Assembly: GCF_024347435.1 (NCBI RefSeq)
Contig: NZ_AP025481.1
Coordinates: 1,116,001-1,180,000, forward strand
Origin: Vibrio cyclitrophicus
GTDB lineage: Bacteria; Pseudomonadota; Gammaproteobacteria; Enterobacterales; Vibrionaceae
Length of the DNA: 64,000 nt
Direction: 5' to 3'
Every line of letters starts with the position of its first letter. The stretch's first letter is position 1. Positions 45,195 through 52,736 of the stretch are shown piece by piece. Both the position numbers and the translations under genes were made by a program. Below the pieces are notes generated by a model. That model was not told the DNA's origin. It did no database searches and saw nothing but the letters and a program-made list of their open reading frames with translations.

Positions 45195-45250
45195 GCGTGT
45201 TTAAATAGCGACACATCGCGTTAACACGGAAACATCCAATAGATATAATC

Positions 45251-46267
45251 CTAACTTAACAAGCGACAAACAAGCGCACCCGGCTCCCTTAACGCATCGA
45301 CATTATAGCTGAGTACACGGCCAGAAGATGGCGCGCGATAACGACGACATTCATTGCCGAAAGCATCATACTGGATGGCCAACAAATCATCTTGTTCTAC
45401 GCTCTGTAGAAGTTCAACCTGTGGCAATACGAAGCCACCAATATCAGCGCGGATAGAAACCACGTCATTACCCTCTACCCAATCTATGCTCGGCAATTGC
45501 ATTTTGTCTGGGTTATGTCGGTCTATCTCGAACATTTCATAATAAGACAGCATGTTAAAAACACCGCCTACTGCTCGTTGAATCATGTCAGGTTGAGTAA
45601 ATTTCCCCATACCCACTTCCACCGTGACACTCGGAATTCCACTTCGATTCCAAACCGTTTCTAAAATACCGGGGTCGCCAGGGTCATTCAGAACGCAATC
45701 GGGTTGCATCAGTCTCGCCATCTCCAAACATTGTTCGACTCGGTAATCAGCAAACACATAAAGCGGGTAGACTGCACCACGAGTTTGAGTATGGAGGTCG
45801 ACGGCGAAGGTAGCATTATGCTTAAGCAAACGCTCCCACAAAGACGCAACAAAGCGCTCCGCAGCTAGGCCATTCGCATCCCCCGGAAAGAGCCGATTGA
45901 GGTTGGCCGGGCAAGAACCCGGATCCGAAGATATAAAATCACGGCTATGGTTCAGCAAACCAGACAAATTCACAGTAGGCACAATCGTTACCGTACCTTT
46001 GAGAGTTTTACCTACTAAGTCTCTGATAATTTGCTGAGCAGCCAACACACCATTTAGCTCATCACCGTGAATACCAGCAGTAATCATCAGCTTAGGGCCT
46101 TCTTGACTGCCTTTAAAAACAGAAACAGGCATATTCTTAGGTTGCCCTAACCCATCACTGGTTACTTGAAACCAAAACTGATGCTCTCCAGCGGGTAAGT
46201 CTTCAACATTCAAGGAACCAATAACCTGCCTACCTTGTAAAACATCGCCTAAGTACTCTGTTTTCAT
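45251..46267 (-). CDS. Succinylglutamate desuccinylase/aspartoacylase-family zinc deacylase
   Basis: 338 aa, M14-like fold. Zinc ligands are His67 and Glu70 (TAGIHGDELNG) and His159 (VDLHTQTRG); Glu217 (TVEVGMG) is the likely catalytic base. The segment PANLNRLFPGD holds the substrate-binding Arg. The C-terminal part (IRADIGGFVLPQVELLQSVEQDDLLAIQYDAFG...APSSGRVLSY) is the beta domain found in this family. It should remove an acyl group from an N-acylated amino acid or similar amide. It is not embedded in an arginine-succinyltransferase (ast) operon, so AstE identity is unlikely and the substrate is open. GGAGACG precedes ATG 46267. Confidence 0.85.
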   Translation of the reverse strand: MKTEYLGDVLQGRQVIGSLNVEDLPAGEHQFWFQVTSDGLGQPKNMPVSVFKGSQEGPKLMITAGIHGDELNGVLAAQQIIRDLVGKTLKGTVTIVPTVNLSGLLNHSRDFISSDPGSCPANLNRLFPGDANGLAAERFVASLWERLLKHNATFAVDLHTQTRGAVYPLYVFADYRVEQCLEMARLMQPDCVLNDPGDPGILETVWNRSGIPSVTVEVGMGKFTQPDMIQRAVGGVFNMLSYYEMFEIDRHNPDKMQLPSIDWVEGNDVVSIRADIGGFVLPQVELLQSVEQDDLLAIQYDAFGNECRRYRAPSSGRVLSYNVDALREPGALVCRLLS

Positions 46268-46640
46268 CCAACGTCTCCATCTTGTTGAGCAAAACTATTC
46301 TTTCTAAGTTGTTGCATCATAGAGGATATATTAACCAGCACAAACAGTTAATCGGATGAGCAAACCCGAATCTGAGCGTAAAAATCACTCATCCTGTCAC
46401 CACTGATCCAAAAACGTCTTTTCGAAAGTCAGCACTCAAACCCACATGATTGACCGTACCATTCACAAACCGTTTAGGTATTGGAAATAAAAGTGCAATA
46501 AAATCAAAACGTAAAAAGTTCCCCATTCACGAAAATGTAATTTTATAGAAATGAAAGCGTAATTTAGCTGCTCTAAATTAGCTTCATATCGAAACGGAGA
46601 GCACATTGCTCACGGATTTTAAAATACAAGGTAAGTGATT
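46268..46640. other. Divergent intergenic region upstream of porin
   Basis: 373 bp, AT-rich, between the deacylase gene (minus) and the porin gene (plus). It contains a perfect inverted repeat at 46560-46580. No small ORF with a ribosome binding site is convincing. Its length suggests a regulated porin promoter and a structured leader. Confidence 0.4.
46560..46580. promoter_or_regulatory. Perfect inverted repeat upstream of porin
   Basis: TAATTTAG and CTAAATTA are exact complements separated by CTGCT, 60-80 bp before the porin ATG. It could be a repressor operator or a hairpin in the 5' leader. Confidence 0.45.
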
Positions 46641-47639
46641 ATGAATAAGGCAGTTTTAGCTTCTGCAGTCGTAGCGGCACTAGTTTCAGGTTCGTCTCTA
46701 GCAGCAACAGTTTACAGCTCTGATGGTACTGAACTTAAAATTGGCGGTCGCGCAGAATTCCGTGGTGATTTCATTGGTTCAGGCGGTGAAGAAATCGAAG
46801 GTACAATGGAAAATAAAAGCCGTTTTCGTTTGAACGTTGGCGGTACTACAGAAATCAATAGTGACCTCTCAGGTTTTGGTTTCTACGAAGCAGAACAAAG
46901 CGTGAAATCTTCAGCTGATAACGATAAGACAGATAACTTCAAACAACGTTATATGTACGCAGGCCTAGAAGGTAATTTTGGTGCTGTTTCGGTAGGCCGT
47001 CAAGATACAGCTGCTGCTCAAATTTCGGAAATGTCAGATGTTACTATCTACTCTGGTGACCAAAAAGCATTCATCAACGCTGGCGACGAACAGGTAAACA
47101 ACACGTTTGTATACGCTTACGACGCTGACGCGCTTTCTTTGAAAGCAAGTTTTATCGCAGGTGAAGATAAAGACACTGACGGTTACGGCATCTCTGGTAT
47201 TTACACACTACCAATGGGTTTAGGCTTTGGTCTTGGCTACTCAGGTAATGACAACGGTACTGGTAATGGTTCGGCAACGGCTGTAATCGCTGGTATTAAT
47301 TACAAAATGGATGCTTTATACCTAGGTGCGACATATACAATGGGCGACCTAGACGACAAATCAAAAACTGAGTTCTCAGGTGTGGAAGTTGCTGTTAAGT
47401 ACAAGCTAACAGACCAATTTGAACTGGCGGGTTTGTACCAAAAACAAGAAGAAGACGCGACACAGAACTTAACTGTAGACACAGCTGACTTCTTTGAACT
47501 AACGGGGACTTATAAATTCAACAAATCTATCCGTACATACGTTGCTTACCAACTAAACAACCTAGACGATGTGAAGGTTTCAGGCCTAGAAACACAAAGC
47601 GAAGATTCTCTGCGCCTAGGTCTACGTTACGACTTCTAA
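46641..47639 (+). CDS. OmpU-type outer-membrane porin
   Basis: 332 aa from ATG 46641 (AAGGTAAG ribosome binding site; an in-frame GTG six bases earlier is less likely). Signal peptide MNKAVLASAVVAALVSGSSLA. The mature protein begins ATVYSSDGTELKIGGRAEFRG, the usual start of OmpU/OmpC-like porins, with the PEFR-region equivalents YMYAGLEGNFGAVSVGRQDTAAAQ and a constriction loop region around DVTIYSGDQKAF. It ends LRLGLRYDF with the C-terminal aromatic sorting residue. It is trimeric general-diffusion porin type. Without comparison I cannot say whether it is the species' OmpU orthologue or a paralogue. Confidence 0.9.
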   Translation: MNKAVLASAVVAALVSGSSLAATVYSSDGTELKIGGRAEFRGDFIGSGGEEIEGTMENKSRFRLNVGGTTEINSDLSGFGFYEAEQSVKSSADNDKTDNFKQRYMYAGLEGNFGAVSVGRQDTAAAQISEMSDVTIYSGDQKAFINAGDEQVNNTFVYAYDADALSLKASFIAGEDKDTDGYGISGIYTLPMGLGFGLGYSGNDNGTGNGSATAVIAGINYKMDALYLGATYTMGDLDDKSKTEFSGVEVAVKYKLTDQFELAGLYQKQEEDATQNLTVDTADFFELTGTYKFNKSIRTYVAYQLNNLDDVKVSGLETQSEDSLRLGLRYDF

Positions 47640-47665
47640 CCTAAATCGACTTTAGATTGAAAGTA

Positions 47666-47695
47666 AAAAGGTTGGGCAATCGCTCAACCTTTTTT
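47666..47695 (+). terminator. Intrinsic terminator after porin gene
   Basis: AAAAAGGTTG and CAACCTTTTTT arms with GC closure (one G-T pair) and a T-run on the plus strand. Confidence 0.82.
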
Positions 47696-47794
47696 CATAT
47701 TCAAATATTATGACGAACTTCATCAATGCTTTTTCTGGTTAAGTGGTGCTAAATCCGTATCATACGCAGACCACATCAAAGAATTAGAAGCATC

Positions 47795-48679
47795 ATGTCA
47801 CAACATCATCCGATCCAAGGCGCTAGCTGGATGCTAACCGCAGGCTTAGCCTTTGCCGTTATTAATAGCTTAACCCAGGTCGCCAGTATTCATTTCGGAC
47901 TTACTTCTACCACCGTCGCCGTTATCCAATATGCCATTGCATTGTGCGCCATTCTCCCATACCTAAAAACACTGGGGATTCGCCGTGCACTCAGAACCGA
48001 CAATCTAAAAATGCACGTATTCCGTGTTTTCTTATCAGTTATTGGTATCCAACTCTGGATCTGGGCACTTGCTTACCCTGTACCCATTTGGCAAGGCATA
48101 GCCCTGCTCATGACCTCACCACTGTTTGCAACTATAGGTTCTGGCCTTTTCCTGAAAGAAAAAGTGGGGGCAGCTCGTTGGGGGGCAACTTTAGCCGGTT
48201 TCGTTGGTGCGATGGTCATCCTTGAACCATGGGGCGAAGACTTTAGTTGGGCAACACTATTACCCGTTGGCGCCGCTTTTTTCTGGGCTTGCTACTCTCT
48301 GATGGTGAAGAAACTTTCGTCACAAGATAGTCCTTCAACCATGGTGGTTTACCTGCTTCTCTTGATTACACCCTTTAACCTTCTTCTTGCTGTGCCTGAT
48401 TGGCAAACTCCAAGCGGAGGCACTATCTGGGGAATATTAATTATCATTGGCATAATGACTGCGCTTGCACAATGGGCAATCGTGAAAGCTTACTCCGTGG
48501 CCGATGCCTCTTTTGTTCAACCATTTGACCACGCTAAGCTTCCACTCAATGTATTAGCAGGTTGGATCGTGTTTAGTTGGGTTCCACCTGGTCGTTTATG
48601 GCTAGGAGCCGCTATTATTATTGCATCAGTCGCGTTTATTACCCATTGGGAAACAAAAAAGCCGGCGAAAATAAAGTAA
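47795..48679 (+). CDS. EamA/DMT-family transporter
   Basis: 294 aa, about ten transmembrane helices in two EamA halves (residues about 8-140 and 150-285). Typical segments are GLAFAVINSLTQVAS, RVFLSVIGIQLWIWALAYPVP, TSPLFATIGSGLFLKEKV-GAARWGATLAGFVGAMVILEPWG, and in the second half GAAFFWACYSLMVKKLS and ASFVQPFDHAKLPLNVLAGWIVF. It is an inner-membrane drug/metabolite transporter; the family includes amino-acid and nucleotide-metabolite exporters, and the substrate cannot be told. The 75-nt gap to the glutaredoxin gene with no clear terminator allows cotranscription. Confidence 0.85.
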   Translation: MSQHHPIQGASWMLTAGLAFAVINSLTQVASIHFGLTSTTVAVIQYAIALCAILPYLKTLGIRRALRTDNLKMHVFRVFLSVIGIQLWIWALAYPVPIWQGIALLMTSPLFATIGSGLFLKEKVGAARWGATLAGFVGAMVILEPWGEDFSWATLLPVGAAFFWACYSLMVKKLSSQDSPSTMVVYLLLLITPFNLLLAVPDWQTPSGGTIWGILIIIGIMTALAQWAIVKAYSVADASFVQPFDHAKLPLNVLAGWIVFSWVPPGRLWLGAAIIIASVAFITHWETKKPAKIK

Positions 48680-48753
48680 ATTTAGGACCAATGAAATAAA
48701 TAGTTCTGCTGTCCGTTCTATATTGATAAGAGAATTTAAACGAGGTCGTAGCC

Positions 48754-49374
48754 ATGAAGAAACCAGTCAAGATCACACTATACCGTTGGGCAGGCAGCTG
48801 GGGTCCATTTAAAATAAACATCCCATGTGGAGAATGTACCCTCACCAAAGACATTCTGAAGGATACTTTTGAGAATGAGTTAGCAGGCGTTGATGTAGAG
48901 CTGGAAGTGAAAGATTGGTTATCTCACTGGTGGGAACCTTTAAAACTGGGTTCTTGGCATGCTCCAATCCTAGTTGTAGAAGGTAAAGTTGTTAGTCAAG
49001 GTGAAGCACTTAACCGCGGCGTGTTAGTTCAGTCGGTCATTAAAGAGTGGACTAAGCGAGACAGCTTGAAAGGCAACATTGTTTACGGCAAAGCGACCTG
49101 TCCATTCTGCGTCAAAGCAAAAAAAATGCTTGATGAAGCCGGCGTCGAATACACATACCACGATGTTGTAAAAGATAGCGCAGCCTTATATCGAATGATC
49201 CCTGAAGTGAAAGCGCACATTGGTGAGAAAACACCCGTCACCGTACCTCAAATCTGGCTTGATGGAAAATACATCGGCGGTGCCGACAACTTGGAAGCAT
49301 GGATGAAAGAAAATGGTTTAGACACCATTCCTAACAACGTTGTCGACTTATCCAGCCAATCGGTTAACGAATAA
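48754..49374 (+). CDS. Tandem thioredoxin-fold protein with C-terminal glutaredoxin
   Basis: 206 aa, GAGG ribosome binding site nine nt before ATG 48754. The C-terminal half (about 108-190) is a class I glutaredoxin with active site Cys116-Pro-Phe-Cys119 (YGKATCPFCVKAKKML), the cis-Pro motif TVPQIWLDG and the GGADNLEAW glutathione-binding end. The N-terminal half (1-100) looks like a second thioredoxin-like domain with a CGEC pair at residues 25-28 (KINIPCGECTLTKDIL) and a possible cis-Pro in HAPILVVEGK. It lacks a signal peptide, so acts in the cytosol as a glutathione-dependent disulfide reductase. The role of the N-terminal CGEC domain is unknown. Confidence 0.82.
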   Translation: MKKPVKITLYRWAGSWGPFKINIPCGECTLTKDILKDTFENELAGVDVELEVKDWLSHWWEPLKLGSWHAPILVVEGKVVSQGEALNRGVLVQSVIKEWTKRDSLKGNIVYGKATCPFCVKAKKMLDEAGVEYTYHDVVKDSAALYRMIPEVKAHIGEKTPVTVPQIWLDGKYIGGADNLEAWMKENGLDTIPNNVVDLSSQSVNE

Positions 49375-49449
49375 GATGATTAACATATAAGTTTTTTGTG
49401 TCCATCCACAAAAAAGCTCGGCGATGACATTCATCCATCGCTAAAACGA

Positions 49450-49485
49450 AAAAGGCCTTAAACTTCATCGAGTTTAAGGCCTTTT
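49450..49485. terminator. Bidirectional 15-bp terminator hairpin
   Basis: AAAAGGCCTTAAACT and AGTTTAAGGCCTTTT are exact complements with a 6-nt loop. It lies between the glutaredoxin gene and the convergent 44-aa ORF, with T-rich tails in both directions. Confidence 0.9.
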
Positions 49486-49507
49486 AAAATTCCGTTTCTG
49501 AAAATGC

Positions 49508-49642
49508 TTATTTAGCCATTTTCTTCATCATTCGCTTAAAGAATGATGGCTTCTTTGGCTTTGATGTACCATACAATGCTTCATGCATCATGTTTTTTGC
49601 TGCCATTTGGCCAAGGTATGCGTGGCCCAATTCGTAATTCAT
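49508..49642 (-). CDS. Small basic protein, 44 aa
   Basis: ATG 49642 to TAA 49508. GGAG lies six bases upstream and a strong terminator follows 23 nt after the stop, a complete small transcription unit. A TAGAAT -10 with a TTGTTT -35 at 16 bp lies upstream on the minus strand. The product starts MNYELGHAYLGQMAAKNMMH and ends in a strongly basic amphipathic stretch (KPSFFKRMMKKMAK) that could bind membrane or nucleic acid. Family not recognised; conservation in other vibrios would decide it. Confidence 0.6.
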   Translation of the reverse strand: MNYELGHAYLGQMAAKNMMHEALYGTSKPKKPSFFKRMMKKMAK

Positions 49643-49876
49643 GCTTATCTCCGCACATCATCTACTTTTCTTGTGTGCGGATTCTACACGTAAAACCCCC
49701 AAAAACAAGATCCAAATCACACTTTAATGCAAAATTACTAATGACATTGCAACCAACAGGTTCCCACCGCAGCTTTCATCAACATCATCAATTTTATACT
49801 AACGAGTTAATACAATTCATACTAAACCTAGCGCATTAAGTCTATTGAAGTTAAAGAGGTGGATTCGAAATTTATA

Positions 49877-49906
49877 AAAAAAGCAGCTCATTTGAGCTGC
49901 TTTTAA
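49877..49906 (-). terminator. Intrinsic terminator after 116-aa protein gene
   Basis: AAAGCAGCTCA / TGAGCTGCTTT stem with a very short loop, followed on the minus strand by a T-run. Confidence 0.85.
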
Positions 49907-49925
49907 AATATTTCACTTAGAAACC

Positions 49926-50276
49926 CTAGCTACGCTTTGGCTGTCTGTAAGTTTTTCCAGCAATTTGGTACGTATCTTTTTGTTTCAATTCAAACATAGT
50001 TTCAAAGAACCAAGCTGCAAATTTAATTAAGTCATCGCCTTCATTCATGACATGTTCGATATACTCTTGCTCTTCGCCTAGTTCATTTTCTTGAAGCGTC
50101 ACGTGGTAAATACGCTTTTCGCCTTCAACTTCAGCTAGCGAAAATTGACCAGTTAGTGATGCAGCAGCCTCAGCGACTTCTGTATCCTCATTGGATTTCA
50201 ATAGCTCAAGTGCTTGAGGCAGGCTATCTAGTGCGCAGATAGCTTTTACCAATACTTCAAATTCATTTTGCTGCAT
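49926..50276 (-). CDS. Hypothetical cytosolic protein, 116 aa
   Basis: A soluble acidic protein (MQQNEFEVLVKAICALDSLPQALELLKSNEDTEVAEAAAS...) with helices in the first half, a beta-hairpin-like centre (GEKRIYHVTLQENELGEEQEYIEHVMNEGD) and a basic end (GKTYRQPKRS). No signal peptide, metal site or known motif is visible. It has its own terminator. I do not recognise the family. Confidence 0.7.
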   Translation of the reverse strand: MQQNEFEVLVKAICALDSLPQALELLKSNEDTEVAEAAASLTGQFSLAEVEGEKRIYHVTLQENELGEEQEYIEHVMNEGDDLIKFAAWFFETMFELKQKDTYQIAGKTYRQPKRS

Positions 50277-50374
50277 GTTGTTTTACCTATTAAATGGACC
50301 GGAGCATTGTAGGAAACCAGCAGCACAAATACAACGCCTAACGATATTACGTTAGAGCATAGTAAGCTAAGTGC

Positions 50375-51580
50375 TTAACTGTACTCCACTTCAGTCACGT
50401 CGAGTTTCTTATTCAATCTCGTTGAAGACCAAAGAACCCAACCCATCCCTACACCAATGACCAGGTAAAACACACCAAGTTGCAGGTGAGTTGTCACCCA
50501 CCTTTCGACCAAGTACCCACCGAATAAGCCAGCCAAGCACATTTGAATAGAGCCCGATAAAGCCGACACGGCACCAGCTTGCTTCTTGTGGGGTTCCAAC
50601 AACATGCTAATCGATAGAGGAAAAGAGATCCCCTGAGCTATCGCTAACCAAGTAAAAGCCCACACGAGGTTAAAAATGGTTAGCTCGTGCGTAAGCAGCC
50701 AACCTCCAGAAGCCAAAATAATCAAAATCGCAAGGCTCATCAATTGCGGCGTACTGAACCTACGATTGAGCAAATTTAACGTAACACTACCAATCAACAA
50801 TCCAGCCGAGGGGACGATCATCAAAGAGCCATATTCAGCAGCCGTCAATCCCAATTGTTCTTGCATTAAAAATGGGAATAACGAAAGCGACACCAAACTC
50901 GCCAGATAACTCATCCAGTTGTAACTCGCACTACTGATTACTTGTCGATTGGTCAGAAAACGTCCATAGTTCTTAATAACTTGAGTCGCATCAAAACGAC
51001 TTTTTCCATAAGGAAGAGTCTCGGGTAACACAAAGTAGCCCAAGATAAATATGGCTAACAAATACAGTAAAACGAATAGGAATACCGCCTGCCAACCTAG
51101 ATGAAATGAAATCCAACCACCAAATACTGGCGCAATAATTGGCATGATAGACGCGGTCATTGAAATGTAAGATAAAGCTTTGGTTAACTGAGGGCCATCA
51201 TAACTGTCTCTAAGAACACTACGCCCTAATACGGACGCACTGCCCGCCCCTAAGCCTTGAAGTAACCGCCCGACTTCCAACGCTGTCATATTGTCAGAAA
51301 AAGCAAAACAAACGATTGTGCCAACCAAGTAAATACCTTGACCCAATAAAAAAATCGGCCTTCTTCCTACAGCATCAGACATAGGCCCATAAAAAAGCTG
51401 AGACAATCCAAATCCGACAAGGAACAGCGTAACTAGTAACTGAACGTCCACTTGGGTAACACTGAGGTCTGTGGCAATTAATGGTAATGACGGAAGATAA
51501 ATACTCACGCCCACCTGGCCCGTCGCGATGATCATCATTGCGAGAAGTAATGGTGTTTTTTTAAAGGTCGATTGGCTCAA
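50375..51580 (-). CDS. MFS multidrug efflux transporter, Bcr/EmrD-like
   Basis: 401 aa, 12 transmembrane helices, DHA1 group. Diagnostic segments: VSIYLPSLPLIATDLSV in helix 1, the A-loop FYGPMSDAVGRRPIFLLG between helices 2 and 3, and the antiporter motif C-like region SMTASIMPIIAPVFGGWI after LLQGLGAGSASVLGRSVLRD. It exports drugs in exchange for protons at the inner membrane. It is divergent from a LysR-type gene, with a perfect inverted repeat in the shared promoter region, so that regulator probably controls it. Bcr/CflA versus EmrD assignment is uncertain. Confidence 0.88.
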   Translation of the reverse strand: MSQSTFKKTPLLLAMMIIATGQVGVSIYLPSLPLIATDLSVTQVDVQLLVTLFLVGFGLSQLFYGPMSDAVGRRPIFLLGQGIYLVGTIVCFAFSDNMTALEVGRLLQGLGAGSASVLGRSVLRDSYDGPQLTKALSYISMTASIMPIIAPVFGGWISFHLGWQAVFLFVLLYLLAIFILGYFVLPETLPYGKSRFDATQVIKNYGRFLTNRQVISSASYNWMSYLASLVSLSLFPFLMQEQLGLTAAEYGSLMIVPSAGLLIGSVTLNLLNRRFSTPQLMSLAILIILASGGWLLTHELTIFNLVWAFTWLAIAQGISFPLSISMLLEPHKKQAGAVSALSGSIQMCLAGLFGGYLVERWVTTHLQLGVFYLVIGVGMGWVLWSSTRLNKKLDVTEVEYS

Positions 51581-51649
51581 AAACTTTCCTCATTGTTTGA
51601 TTTTTACTCGTAGAAATGAGTTTACATTCAAAACCAATAATTGATAATT

Positions 51650-51674
51650 GACCTAATTGGAATTTGATTAGGTC
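51650..51674. promoter_or_regulatory. Putative LysR operator
   Basis: GACCTAAT and ATTAGGTC are exact complements with a 9-nt spacer, lying 15 bp before the LysR-gene ATG and 70 bp from the divergent MFS start. The 25-bp dyad fits the size and position of an LTTR recognition site. Confidence 0.6.
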
Positions 51675-51689
51675 TTGACAGGAAACAAT

Positions 51690-52604
51690 ATGGATTGGAT
51701 TCTTAACGTACAAAGCTATGTAAGGGTCGTTGAAGAAGGCAGCTTCAATGGTGCTGCACGTAAGCTGAATACCACCAGCTCAGCGATTAGCAAACGGGTT
51801 AATTGGTTAGAAGAACGTATTGGTACTCAATTACTCAAACGCACTACCCGCTCAATTAGCCAAACTGAAGCCGGGGCACTCTTTTATCAAAGAGCTAAAG
51901 ATCAACTCGATAGTTGGCAGTCAATTATCGATGAAACTCGTTCGGTCAACCAAACCCCTGCTGGCTTGTTAAAGATAGGAGCAACCATTGCTGTCGGGTC
52001 TAAATTTCTCGTGCAATATCTGGATGACTTTTTGGAAAAGTACCCAGATATTAAGGTGCAGCTCATCACTACTACACCGGGTCAATTACCCGAACTGGGT
52101 TTGGACCTCGTGATCAGTCGTGAACTGGAACAACTCAATTCCTTAAGCTTTAAAAAAAGCGCTTTGTTTGAGCACAAAACTGGATTCTACGCCGCGCCAA
52201 GTTACTTAGCCCAACATGGCTACCCAACATGCGAGCAAGATTTAGAGCAGCACAATTCGCTAATATGGGGAGAACGCCCTATTCGAGAAGTAACACTAAC
52301 CAAAGGCCAACGCATTACTCTCAAAGGGAATTTTGCCACCACAAACCCAGAGGCCTTATTTCATGCAGCCAAGAGAGGGATGGGCGTACTTTTAACCATT
52401 AAGGCAATGATAAAAGAGGATCTGAAACAAGGGACATTAGTTCCAGTATTACCAAATATAACGGCGGATGAGGTGATGGTTTACGCGTACTATCCTAAGC
52501 TTGATTACTCACATACACGAACAAAGCTATTTTTGGATCATCTTAAAGACAGGCTAAACAAAGAGCGTAGTAATCAGATTTTTGAATTAGATTCTGTGAA
52601 ATAA
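51690..52604 (+). CDS. LysR-type transcriptional regulator
   Basis: 304 aa from ATG 51690 (ACAGGAAAC ribosome binding site); the frame starts further upstream at 51675 without a better site, inside the operator. The N-terminal winged helix-turn-helix is clear (VQSYVRVVEEGSFNGAARKLNTTSSAISKRVNWLEERIGTQLLKRTTRS, residues 6-55). The C-terminal effector-binding domain has the two LTTR halves (LLKIGATIAVGSKFLVQYLDDFLEKYPDIKVQL; GMGVLLTIKAMIKEDLKQGTLVPVLP). It resembles the CrgA-like group. The divergent MFS drug exporter is the probable target, and the intergenic dyad the probable binding site. Confidence 0.88.
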   Translation: MDWILNVQSYVRVVEEGSFNGAARKLNTTSSAISKRVNWLEERIGTQLLKRTTRSISQTEAGALFYQRAKDQLDSWQSIIDETRSVNQTPAGLLKIGATIAVGSKFLVQYLDDFLEKYPDIKVQLITTTPGQLPELGLDLVISRELEQLNSLSFKKSALFEHKTGFYAAPSYLAQHGYPTCEQDLEQHNSLIWGERPIREVTLTKGQRITLKGNFATTNPEALFHAAKRGMGVLLTIKAMIKEDLKQGTLVPVLPNITADEVMVYAYYPKLDYSHTRTKLFLDHLKDRLNKERSNQIFELDSVK

Positions 52605-52736
52605 GTCGCAACTGAGTTTGAAAAATTATATAACACGGCCGATAATAAACTAGACGCATATAGATTAGACATATTCAAGATTTAACGATATGGCTTGTAC
52701 AAACACAGTTTATATACTGATTCTGGTTAGCTACGG

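Larger units (their letters stand above)
44938..45250 (+). other. Intergenic region with two terminators
   Basis: 313 bp between scsC and the convergent deacylase gene. It holds the scs terminator (44978-45013) and, after 155 nt without a credible ORF, a second plus-strand terminator (45169-45194). No tRNA fold is evident. The space between the two terminators is a candidate small-RNA locus. Confidence 0.5.

Noticed and set aside
45251..46267. Naming the zinc deacylase astE
   Set aside because: There is no arginine-succinyltransferase operon around it, and the family contains several substrate types.
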